A program made the translations under genes and the position numbers. The notes under the pieces were generated by a model. The model did not search any database. It saw only the letters and a list, made by a program, of their open reading frames with translations, and was not told the origin of the DNA. A stretch of DNA of 7,100 nt from Lachnospiraceae bacterium UBA1729. GTDB lineage: Bacteria; Bacillota; Clostridia; Lachnospirales; Lachnospiraceae. This document shows, piece by piece, positions 1 through 6,744 of the stretch (within the stretch, counting starts at the first letter, position 1; each line of letters begins with the position of its first letter). The stretch is taken from positions 1 to 7,100 of the forward strand of contig DCIJ01000013.1 of assembly GCA_002315945.1 (NCBI GenBank), in the 5' to 3' direction.

Positions 1-2001
1 ATCATAATCAGTTTTCTTAATCATCTCAATGGCTTCGTGCCCTCCGGATGCGGTATCAATCTGCATCTCATACTCTTTCATAATGCCTTTTGCCACATAG
101 AGGTTTATTGCATTGTCATCTACAATCAGCACTTTGGCATCCGGCTTCTTAACAATCTCCACATTCTGACTGATTGCTGATGCCACATACTCCTCGCTTT
201 GAAGGGCTTTTGCCACTTTTTCTCCCAAAGGAATATATTTCTCAATTTTCTGTCTGATTGTAATAACGAATTCACTGCCTTCGCCATAGACACTGTCTAC
301 ACTGATTTCACCACCCATCATCTCAGACAGGGATTTGCAGATTGCCAATCCCAGTCCTGTACCCTGGACAGCTCTGTTCTTTCTTGTATCTACCTGATTG
401 AAGGCTCCAAAAATGTCCTTGATATCTTCCTGCTTTATTCCAATACCTGTATCCTTTACCGAAAGAGTAAGCAGCGGACTGCTTTCATCCCCATTCCAGC
501 CAATGCTCCAGGTAATGCTTCCCTGACTGGTAAACTTCACTGCATTTCCGACACTATTAATTACAATCTGACGTATTCTTTTTTCATCACCTATCAGAGT
601 TGCCGGAAGTGTGGGATCCACATTAACTACAAACTTAACCTTACTCTCCTGAACTCTGACCCTGAACATGTTACTCAGGTCATTAATCAGGGAAGGTACA
701 TCATATTCATCATCAATCAGCTCATACTTTCCAGCCTCAATCTTTGAGATATCCAGTATATCATTTATTATTCCAAGCAGATTATTTCCCGCCACAAGGA
801 TTTGCTGCGCCTTTGTAGCACTTTCCTCTGGAAGCCCCTTATCCCGAAGTATCAGATTGCTAAGTCCCACTATGGCATTCATGGGGGTCCTTATTTCATG
901 GCTCATATTGGCTAAGAAAATACTCTTGGCTCTGTTGGCGTCTTCGGCCTGAGCCTTGCTTTCCTCCAGTCTTTGTAGCATATCCCGCTCAGCGGTACGG
1001 TCCTGCAGGAAAAATATCTTAAACAGAAGTTCCCCAAATTTATCATAAATCTCAGTTTTGGCTATGGTACAGCTCTTCTGTTCAAATTTTAGAGTTGCCG
1101 TTCCCTTCATTTTGGAATTTTCATCCTTATAGCTTTCATCCACTATCAGATAATCCGTAAGGGAAGTGCCTGTAAGCCGATATCTACTGGTATTTAAGTA
1201 CTCCTCTGTACTTTTATTAAACAAAAGAATTTTATTATCCAGGTTGGTAATGACAACCGGCGTGGTAACATCATCAAACACATTTTTAGCGATTACTTCA
1301 GATGAGAGACCAAATGCCTTGTTGTCCTTGGCAGACTTGTAAAGTATCATTGACGAAACAAATGCTCCAATGGCACTTCCCGGAAGAGCCGCGGTATGGA
1401 AAACTACCGGCAGAATAGTATCCACCATCATTCCAAGATATATGGGGACTGCAAACCACTTGAACCTTCCAATTAAGTACTTTTCCCTTTTGTAACAGGC
1501 TCTTTTTCTGCCATCCCATAATATGAGATAGTATATTAATGTTGATGCAATAATGCTGACAAACTGGAGTATTCTGGATGGAGTGATACCACTTCTGTAC
1601 CAGTATCCCCAGGGTGTCATTTCAAAGCTTACTGCACTCTTTTGTATTATTCCAAGCCAGGAAATTAGATAAATTACTGCAAAAATATTAAGCAGCATTC
1701 CCTTCAGTCTGCCCTTGTAGCCTGTAATTTCAGCCACGTAAAATATGATATAAACCATATATACCCAGATTGCTAACAGCGCTACAGCTCTGGCAAAATA
1801 TGCAATATCAGATTCAAAACACAGGCTCATCCATGCATATCCAAAGTTCCAGAAGAATACACCAACACAGGCAAGCATCATCATTATTCCTGATTTAGAC
1901 TCCCTATTTTCAATGTAATTTAAGAAACCCAGTATTACAGCCAGAAAGCCCATTCCAAACAGGCCAAGTGCTATTAATGAACTAATCGCATATACATTCA
2001 T
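1..2001 (-). CDS. Hybrid sensor histidine kinase, 7TM sensor–PAS-like–HisKA–HATPase–receiver (3' end cut by window edge)
   Basis: This is a membrane two-component hybrid kinase that should autophosphorylate on His and pass the phosphate to its own receiver. I translated the frame by hand and it is open for all 667 visible codons. Residues 1 to about 225 hold several hydrophobic helices and a TPWGYWY motif (129-135), like the HisKA_7TM sensor family. Residues about 238-340 resemble a PAS fold (VFDDVTTPVVITN), with weaker support. A short coiled coil (about 340-360) leads to the H box MSHEIRTPMNAIVG with His368. The ATPase domain has an N box (N482, N486), an F-like box (IFGAFNQVD), DTGIGI (D517), TGLGLAI (from 548) and a G2 box GEGSEF (573-578). 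A receiver begins about 623 with LIVDDN (D628, D629). Its phosphoacceptor Asp should lie about five residues past the edge. The ATG at 2001 follows a weak GGGGA site. The gene appears monocistronic from its own promoter. The signal sensed is unknown. Confidence 0.93.
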   Translation of the reverse strand, partial: MNVYAISSLIALGLFGMGFLAVILGFLNYIENRESKSGIMMMLACVGVFFWNFGYAWMSLCFESDIAYFARAVALLAIWVYMVYIIFYVAEITGYKGRLKGMLLNIFAVIYLISWLGIIQKSAVSFEMTPWGYWYRSGITPSRILQFVSIIASTLIYYLILWDGRKRACYKREKYLIGRFKWFAVPIYLGMMVDTILPVVFHTAALPGSAIGAFVSSMILYKSAKDNKAFGLSSEVIAKNVFDDVTTPVVITNLDNKILLFNKSTEEYLNTSRYRLTGTSLTDYLIVDESYKDENSKMKGTATLKFEQKSCTIAKTEIYDKFGELLFKIFFLQDRTAERDMLQRLEESKAQAEDANRAKSIFLANMSHEIRTPMNAIVGLSNLILRDKGLPEESATKAQQILVAGNNLLGIINDILDISKIEAGKYELIDDEYDVPSLINDLSNMFRVRVQESKVKFVVNVDPTLPATLIGDEKRIRQIVINSVGNAVKFTSQGSITWSIGWNGDESSPLLTLSVKDTGIGIKQEDIKDIFGAFNQVDTRKNRAVQGTGLGLAICKSLSEMMGGEISVDSVYGEGSEFVITIRQKIEKYIPLGEKVAKALQSEEYVASAISQNVEIVKKPDAKVLIVDDNAINLYVAKGIMKEYEMQIDTASGGHEAIEMIKKTDYD

Positions 2002-2095
2002 ATTTTAATCCCCAACCACAAGGCCACACGCTTCGTGAATCCTTATGGTATGTACAAAACCCCATTTACCTGTAAAAATCACAGCATACATAGTA

Positions 2096-2104
2096 ATTAT
2101 ACCA
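2096..2104 (-). promoter_or_regulatory. Candidate extended -10 promoter of the hybrid kinase gene
   Basis: Read on the minus strand, this is TGG followed directly by a perfect TATAAT (2101 down to 2096), which fits an extended -10 element (TGn-TATAAT). No convincing -35 box lies 16-18 bp upstream, where the bases are mostly A and G, and an extended -10 can compensate for that. Transcription would start near 2089 and give an 88-base leader before the ATG at 2001. The site lies downstream of the phosphorylase terminator, as an independent kinase promoter should. This is a consensus match only. Confidence 0.55.
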
Positions 2105-2155
2105 CATCAGGGCCGCTTTTTTCCATCAAATAAGGCTTGTGTAAATGCAGATTTT

Positions 2156-2167
2156 CATGCCGGCATG
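2156..2167. promoter_or_regulatory. 12-bp perfect palindrome upstream of the kinase promoter
   Basis: CATGCCGGCATG is a perfect inverted repeat with no spacer. It lies about 55-65 bp upstream of the kinase -10 box and 29 bp beyond the phosphorylase terminator T-tract. Its position would suit a dimeric regulator acting on the kinase promoter. It matches no operator I recognise, and a 12-bp palindrome can occur by chance. Confidence 0.25.
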
Positions 2168-2195
2168 CATCTTCACTTGGCTCATCGCGGATAAT

Positions 2196-2227
2196 AAAAA
2201 ATGAGGGCGGCCTGGGGAGCCGCCCTC
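2196..2227 (-). terminator. Rho-independent terminator of the cellobiose phosphorylase gene
   Basis: On the minus strand a perfect 9-bp stem (GAGGGCGGC / GCCGCCCTC, 2227-2219 with 2211-2203) encloses a 7-base loop. One base later comes a run of six T (2201-2196) and then more A/T. The stem starts 22 bases past the phosphorylase stop codon. It is strongly GC-rich in an otherwise A/T-rich spacer. It separates the phosphorylase transcript from the downstream kinase gene. Confidence 0.93.
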
Positions 2228-2249
2228 TATTGGGGAAACGTCTGGGTAA

Positions 2250-4694
2250 TTAACCCATAACGATTTCTACATTATATTCTTTTTTGCCTTCAACATAAGG
2301 AATAACGGTTCCCTCAACATTTACACCATCAACACTCATGGAAGCAATACCCTTCTCCACATCATTAGGGTTCTTAACAGTGATGTTATATACACCCTCT
2401 CTGAAGCTTCTGGTCAGTGTAAAGTCACCAAAGCCCTTTGGAGTACATGGATTAACTGACAGACCCTTGTGTGTAGGATATACACCAAGAATGTGCTGTG
2501 AGATATTAACAAAGGTCCATGCTGCTGTACCTGTTAACCAGGAGTTCTTTCCTTCACCAGGAATTGCAGCGTCAGCGCCTGCTACCATCTGAGAATAGCA
2601 GTAAGGCTCTGTTCTGTGAATCTCTGAAAATTCCTCTGTATATGCGGGACAGGTCTTCTTATAGATCTCAAAAGCACGATCTCCACGTCCAATTACAGTC
2701 TCAGCGATTGAAACCCATGGATTATTGTGGCAGAAGATTCCGGCATTCTCCTTGTATCCAGGTGGATATGAAGAAATCTCACCAAGTTCAAGATGATATT
2801 TTGTGTAAGCAGGCTGAAGAATCATAATACCATAGTCGCAGTCAAGCTTAGCCTTAACTGAATCAAGAGCTTTCTTGGCATGTCCTTCTTCAACACCGAT
2901 TCCAGCCATAACGCAAAAGCCCTGAGGCTCGATATAAATCTGACCTTCTTCACATTCCTTGGAACCAATCTTGTTGCTGTATGCATCATATGCTCTTACA
3001 AACCAGTCTCCATCCCAGCCCGCATCAAGCACAGCATCATAAATCTTCTTAACTTCAGCTCTGGCATATTCAGCCTCAGCTGCATCTCCCATCAGCTCGC
3101 ACAGCTGCGCATATTCTTCACCGTATTTTACAAACATACCGCCGATAAATACTGACTCTGCAACAGGTCCTTCACTGGGACCAAAGGTCTGGAAGGATTC
3201 ACCTGGATGTTCTGAGAAGCAGTTAAGATTCAGACAGTCATTCCAGTCAGCACGTCCGATAAGAGGAAGCTTGTGAGGACCCTTATGATTTACAATATAA
3301 TCAAAGCTTCTCTTAAGGTGTCCCATGAGAGGAACGGCTACATCCCAATCATTATCAAAAGGAACCATTTCAGTAAGGATACTTGTGTCACCAGTCTCTC
3401 TTACATATGCATTGGTTCCGGCAATCAGCCACAATGGATCATCATTAAAGCCTGAACCGATATCTGCATTACCCTTCTTGGTAAGAGGCTGATACTGATG
3501 ATAAGCAGAACCATCCTGGAACTGGGTTGATGCAATATCAATAATTCTCTGTCTTGCTCTCTCAGGAATCATATGTACAAAGCCAAGTAAATCCTGGCAG
3601 CTGTCTCTGAATCCCATACCACGGCCAATTCCCGACTCATAGTAAGAAGCTGATCTGGACATATTGAAGGTTACCATACACTGGTACTGATTCCAGATAT
3701 TTACCATTCTGTTAACCTTGTCATTGGAAGACTTAACAGAGTATTTTGAAAGAAGATTCTCCCAGAAGGAAGCTAACTCATCCAAAGCCTTCTGAACCTT
3801 TTCTTCTGTATCATATTTTGCAAGAAGCTTGTCAGCATTAACCTTATTAATAATACCATCTGAAGGATTGCCAACCCACTTATCCTCTACCGGATTCTCA
3901 ACATAACCCAGTACAAAGATGTAGGTCTTCTCTTCGCCAGGAGCCAGCTTAACATTAATCTGATGAACTGCAACTGGAGACCATCCGTTTGTAATCTTGC
4001 TGGAAACCTCACCAGCCTTAACAGCATCCGGTGAATCAGGTCCATTATAAGCACCTAAGAACTTATCACGGCTTGTCTCATAGCCATCAACAGCTGAATT
4101 AACAGAGAAGATAGCATAGTGATTACGGCGCTCTCTGTACTCGGTCTTGTGGAAAATTGTGCTTCCAACTACTTCCTGTTCACCAGTGCTTAAGTTTCTC
4201 TGGAAGTTTTTCATATCATCATCTGCATTCCACAGACACCATTCAACATAAGAGAACAGTTTGATATTCTTTTCCTGTGCGCTCTCATTCTTAAGAGTAA
4301 TCTTCATTACTTCACAGGTATCCTCCATGGGAACAAAGTTAATCTGTGAAGCCTTAACTCCATTCTTTGAAGAGGTGAACTTTGTATATCCAAGTCCATG
4401 TCTGCATTCATATTCATCCAGCTCTGTCTTAACAGGCTGCCATCCGGGATTCCAGATAGTATCTTCGTCCTTGATATAGAAATACTTTCCATTATTATCA
4501 TAGGGCACATTGTTATAACGATATCTGGTTAGACGTAACAGCTTAGCATCCTTGAAGAAGCTGTATCCACCGCAGGTATTTGAAATCAGTGAAAAGAACT
4601 CCTTGTTTCCAAGATAGTTGATCCAGGGAAGTGGAGTCTTTGGAGTTGTGATAACATATTCTTTAGCATTATCATCGAAAAAACCGAATTTCAT
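2250..4694 (-). CDS. cbp: Cellobiose phosphorylase (GH94), full length
   Basis: This cytosolic enzyme splits cellobiose with inorganic phosphate into alpha-glucose 1-phosphate and glucose, saving ATP in cellulose or cellodextrin use. At 814 residues it matches the usual family length (about 810-820). From memory it aligns end to end with the Cellvibrio gilvus and clostridial enzymes: the N-terminal FDDxAxEYVITTPxTPxPWINYLG and RLTRYRYNN blocks, SGIGRGMGFRDSCQDLLG (R363, D364), SAYHQYQPLTKKGN, GRADWNDCLNLN (D483-D486, holding the family's catalytic acid, probably D486), YPPGYKENAGIFCHNNPW (H656) and NSWLTGTAAW (717-726). The absence of a signal peptide agrees with an intracellular role. The ATG at 4694 is favoured because AAAGGA lies about 7 bases upstream and the N-terminus matches the family. 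The gene stands alone with its own promoter, operator and terminator. Chitobiose and cellodextrin phosphorylases are alternatives, but the motifs fit cellobiose phosphorylase much better. The symbol varies in the literature (cbp, cbpA, cepA). Confidence 0.96.
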   Translation of the reverse strand: MKFGFFDDNAKEYVITTPKTPLPWINYLGNKEFFSLISNTCGGYSFFKDAKLLRLTRYRYNNVPYDNNGKYFYIKDEDTIWNPGWQPVKTELDEYECRHGLGYTKFTSSKNGVKASQINFVPMEDTCEVMKITLKNESAQEKNIKLFSYVEWCLWNADDDMKNFQRNLSTGEQEVVGSTIFHKTEYRERRNHYAIFSVNSAVDGYETSRDKFLGAYNGPDSPDAVKAGEVSSKITNGWSPVAVHQINVKLAPGEEKTYIFVLGYVENPVEDKWVGNPSDGIINKVNADKLLAKYDTEEKVQKALDELASFWENLLSKYSVKSSNDKVNRMVNIWNQYQCMVTFNMSRSASYYESGIGRGMGFRDSCQDLLGFVHMIPERARQRIIDIASTQFQDGSAYHQYQPLTKKGNADIGSGFNDDPLWLIAGTNAYVRETGDTSILTEMVPFDNDWDVAVPLMGHLKRSFDYIVNHKGPHKLPLIGRADWNDCLNLNCFSEHPGESFQTFGPSEGPVAESVFIGGMFVKYGEEYAQLCELMGDAAEAEYARAEVKKIYDAVLDAGWDGDWFVRAYDAYSNKIGSKECEEGQIYIEPQGFCVMAGIGVEEGHAKKALDSVKAKLDCDYGIMILQPAYTKYHLELGEISSYPPGYKENAGIFCHNNPWVSIAETVIGRGDRAFEIYKKTCPAYTEEFSEIHRTEPYCYSQMVAGADAAIPGEGKNSWLTGTAAWTFVNISQHILGVYPTHKGLSVNPCTPKGFGDFTLTRSFREGVYNITVKNPNDVEKGIASMSVDGVNVEGTVIPYVEGKKEYNVEIVMG

Positions 4695-4701
4695 AGATTT
4701 A

Positions 4702-4707
4702 TCCTTT
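4702..4707 (-). promoter_or_regulatory. Ribosome binding site of the cellobiose phosphorylase gene
   Basis: Reading towards the start codon, the bases are AAAGGA, then TAAATCT, then ATG. This is a good Shine-Dalgarno match at 7-base spacing and supports the start at 4694. Confidence 0.8.
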
Positions 4708-4728
4708 CTGTTTGTCTAAATATTTGCG

Positions 4729-4738
4729 AAAACGTTTT
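4729..4738. promoter_or_regulatory. LacI/CcpA-type operator at the cellobiose phosphorylase promoter
   Basis: The perfect palindrome AAAACGTTTT has the central CG and flanking A/T half-sites typical of LacI-family operators. By my count it also matches 11 of 14 positions of the catabolite-responsive element consensus (TGWAARCGYTWNCW) in either orientation. It lies about 5-14 bases downstream of the predicted start of transcription and 34 bases before the start codon, a position where a bound repressor would block initiation. A cellobiose-responsive LacI-type repressor or CcpA could bind it; the sequence alone does not decide. Neither regulator is encoded in the window. Confidence 0.7.
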
Positions 4739-4749
4739 AGTATGAGTTA

Positions 4750-4779
4750 AGTATAAACAGAAGGGTATAAAAAAAGCAA
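4750..4779 (-). promoter_or_regulatory. Candidate promoter of the cellobiose phosphorylase gene
   Basis: On the minus strand TTGCTT (4779-4774) lies 18 bp upstream of TATACT (4755-4750), a reasonable sigma-A-type pair. Transcription would start near 4743 and give a leader of about 50 bases. The -35 hexamer lies in the 3' arm and T-tract of the preceding gene's terminator, so terminator and promoter share bases. A second weaker -10 (CATACT, about 4739-4744) cannot be excluded. Confidence 0.5.
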
Positions 4780-4797
4780 GCCCTTTTCAGCTTGCTT
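4769..4797 (-). terminator. Rho-independent terminator after the MerR-family gene
   Basis: On the minus strand AAGCAAGC (4797-4790) pairs perfectly with GCTTGCTT (4781-4774) around an 8-base loop. The stem runs into seven T (4775-4769). It lies about 77 bases past the MerR stop codon and would end the CotH/glycosyltransferase/MerR transcript. Confidence 0.85.
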
Positions 4798-4874
4798 GCT
4801 TACATAAAATTCATCATTTTTTTGTGCACATTTCACAATTGTTGCCACTTTGTGGTATTTCGTTTTTCGAAACT
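4798..4874. other. Untranslated spacer between MerR stop and its terminator, with short inverted repeats
   Basis: This 77-base stretch has no gene. It holds several small dyads: TTTCG-TTTTT-CGAAA (4858-4872, overlapping the end of the MerR coding region's flank), CCAC-TTT-GTGG (4845-4855), ACAATTGT, and TGTGCACA (about 4824-4831). They could be sites for regulators of the phosphorylase promoter about 70-120 bp away, or simply 3' untranslated structure. Each is short enough to be chance. Confidence 0.3.
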
Positions 4875-5744
4875 CTACTTCAGTATCTGAATTTCCACAT
4901 CCTTTGAATCTATCACGTCTGACTGAATAATCAGCAGGTTTTTGTATTCCGAAACTTTTTCCGAAGTTTTCGTAACTATTTCTTCATTCTTTTCGATTTT
5001 TGAAGTAATAAAAGTGGTGTAAGTTCCACCCTCCAACAGTCTGAAGCGCTTATCCTCACACTCTTCATATCCCTCCACCAGAATATACACATATTTTGAT
5101 AACTGTCCCTTGTCATCATATTCAAAAAGCATGCCGGCAGGGTATGATGCCCTCATGCCTAAAAGCTGAGCCACCATATTAAGTCGAAGTATCTTTTTAC
5201 TGTCGTCAGACTCATTTTCTTCAATTTTCATGGTTAGCAGACCTCTTGCAGGCAATTCCTTGTCCACGTAGGTCATGCTGCTTTTCTGACCTGTTTCGCC
5301 ACTCTCATTTGTTACAGCATTCTGATTTTTTGCATCACTCTGATTTGCTGTAGCTTCTGCCGATGCTTCGTCAACAGCCACACTATTCTTTCTGGCTTCA
5401 ACCATACGGATAGTTTCGCCCAGGCGGCCCAGACGGTCACGGATATCCTTAATTTTGGTTTCACCCATTGATTTACCATCGTACAACAGCTTTTGCAGAT
5501 CAAATTCTCCGTCCTGCTGCCTGTATTTTTCAAACTCTTTCAGGGGAATACCCAGCTCAACGCACAAAGAAATCGCATCCAGCACATACAGCTGGTCCTT
5601 AGTATAGTATCTGTAGTTTGTTACCTTATCCACATAGGCCGGTTTAAATACCCCTATCTCATCATAGTATCTCAGGGCCTTTATAGTTACCTTTTTTTCC
5701 TTGGCCACTTTTCCTATAGACAGATAATTTGAAGTCTTTTTCAT
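4875..5744 (-). CDS. MerR-family transcriptional regulator with GyrI-like effector-binding domain (BmrR-like)
   Basis: This is a predicted cytosolic DNA-binding regulator that would twist a long-spacer promoter in response to a small molecule. Residues 8-72 form the MerR winged helix (LSIGKVAKEKKVTIKALRYY, then NYRYY, then the helix up to GIPLKEF). Residues about 80-118 are the long dimerisation helix. Residues about 119-157 are a polar linker rich in Ala, Asn, Ser, Glu and Thr, unlike typical BmrR proteins, where the effector domain follows almost directly. Residues about 158-289 resemble the GyrI/BmrR effector fold, from MTYVDKELPARGLLTMKI to the final strand DVEIQIL. The 289-residue length is slightly above that of BmrR. 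The ATG at 5744 has GGGG about 7 bases upstream. It follows the glycosyltransferase gene by 40 bp without a visible promoter, so cotranscription is likely. The ligand is unknown; multidrug sensing would be only an analogy. Confidence 0.88.
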   Translation of the reverse strand: MKKTSNYLSIGKVAKEKKVTIKALRYYDEIGVFKPAYVDKVTNYRYYTKDQLYVLDAISLCVELGIPLKEFEKYRQQDGEFDLQKLLYDGKSMGETKIKDIRDRLGRLGETIRMVEARKNSVAVDEASAEATANQSDAKNQNAVTNESGETGQKSSMTYVDKELPARGLLTMKIEENESDDSKKILRLNMVAQLLGMRASYPAGMLFEYDDKGQLSKYVYILVEGYEECEDKRFRLLEGGTYTTFITSKIEKNEEIVTKTSEKVSEYKNLLIIQSDVIDSKDVEIQILK

Positions 5745-5784
5745 AGATACCCCAATCTCTCACCGCTCAGAATGCTTTCAGACA

Positions 5785-6744
5785 TTACTTGTCATCATTT
5801 TTGTCTCTATCATAAGACAATTTTCTAAGATGATACTGGACATCCTCCAGTATTCTCCTGTTTGAAGCAATCACATCTGCCTGAAGACCTATTACAAAGG
5901 TCATAAATCCCATTATCATGAGGGTGCAGGCTAATATCAGTGACTGTACATGGCCCTGGCCTCCCACTGTGAAGTACAGGCACAGGAATCTGATCCCAAT
6001 TCCCAGACCAATCAGGAAGGGAATTGCCCCAACAATTGTAAAGCACAGGAGAGGCTTATACATCATAAATGCTCTTAATATGGTAAGCATGGACCTCTTA
6101 ATATATGCTCCCATACTTTTAAAGAGTCTGGATTTTCTCAATTCCGGATTAGTTCTGATGGGCACACTGGTAATAGCCATCCGGTTTCGGCCCGCCTGAA
6201 CAATAGTCTCCAGGGTATAGGTATACTCATTAATTACATTGAGATGCATGGCAGCATCCCTGCTGATAGCTCTGAAGCCACTGGGTGCGTCAGGAATATC
6301 GGTCTTGGAGGCAACTCTTACTACAAAGCTTCCAAAGTGCTGAAGCTTTTTCTTAAGAGGAGAAAAGTGCTCTGTATCATCAATAGGTCTTTCGCCAATG
6401 ACAAACTCTGCCTTGCCTTCCAGTATAGGTCTTATTAACTTCTCAATATCCTCACCGCAGTACTGATTATCCGCGTCAGTATTAACTATGATATCTGCAC
6501 CTGCTTCCAGACATGCATCGAGTCCTGCCATAAAGCCTCTGGCCAGGCCCTTATTTTTAGGGAAGCTGACAACATGATTAACTCCCCATTTTTTTGCCAC
6601 CTCAACTGTAGCATCCTGGCTTCCATCATTAATTATCAGATATTCTATTGTATCTATCCCTTCAATGGACTTTGGGAGATCATTTAATGCAATCTCCAGA
6701 GTTTCAGCTTCATTATAGCAGGGTATCTGTATTATAAGTTTCAT
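5785..6744 (-). CDS. Membrane-anchored family 2 glycosyltransferase (DPM1/GtrB-like)
   Basis: This enzyme is predicted to transfer a sugar from a nucleotide donor, probably to a polyprenyl phosphate carrier or surface glycan on the cytoplasmic face of the membrane. The GT-A domain spans about residues 1-200: IIQIPCYNEAETL (4-16), INDGSQD (38-44), the KNKGLARGF motif (63-71), and a DXD-type metal site VNTDADNQY (D90, D92). PSGFRAISRDA (154-164) matches the dolichyl-phosphate mannose synthase-like subgroup. Two hydrophobic helices follow, about 231-259 and 266-290, then a charged tail. The 319-residue length is typical of GtrB/ArnC-like enzymes with a two-helix anchor. The start ATG at 6744 overlaps the TGA of the upstream CotH-like gene as ATGA, indicating translational coupling. 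Donor and acceptor cannot be read from the sequence. Confidence 0.92.
   Translation of the reverse strand: MKLIIQIPCYNEAETLEIALNDLPKSIEGIDTIEYLIINDGSQDATVEVAKKWGVNHVVSFPKNKGLARGFMAGLDACLEAGADIIVNTDADNQYCGEDIEKLIRPILEGKAEFVIGERPIDDTEHFSPLKKKLQHFGSFVVRVASKTDIPDAPSGFRAISRDAAMHLNVINEYTYTLETIVQAGRNRMAITSVPIRTNPELRKSRLFKSMGAYIKRSMLTILRAFMMYKPLLCFTIVGAIPFLIGLGIGIRFLCLYFTVGGQGHVQSLILACTLMIMGFMTFVIGLQADVIASNRRILEDVQYHLRKLSYDRDKNDDK

Noticed and set aside
199..952. Two overlapping plus-strand open frames (199-747 and 668-952)
   Set aside because: They are antisense to the well-supported kinase ATPase and HisKA coding region, have no family resemblance or convincing start site, and are best explained as shadows of the kinase frame.
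1298..1519. Minus-strand open frame of 73 codons within the kinase gene
   Set aside because: It lies in another frame of the continuous kinase reading frame, and its product resembles nothing.
1..2001. Possible frameshift or pseudogene in the kinase region
   Set aside because: I translated every codon from 2001 to 1 in one frame and found no stop. All catalytic boxes appear in order in that frame, so the gene is intact up to the window edge.
2002..2095. Possible riboswitch in the kinase leader
   Set aside because: The 88-base leader contains a weak TATGTA/TACATA pairing, but no conserved core of any riboswitch class I know and no terminator or sequestering hairpin before the start codon.
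2338..4510. Several plus-strand open frames and one short minus-strand frame inside the phosphorylase gene
   Set aside because: The GH94 frame is continuous and conserved end to end. The others have no recognisable domains or ribosome binding sites.
5745..5784. Separate promoter for the MerR gene in the 40-bp gap
   Set aside because: No -10 or long-spacer MerR-type promoter is visible, and the gap fits an operon spacer better.
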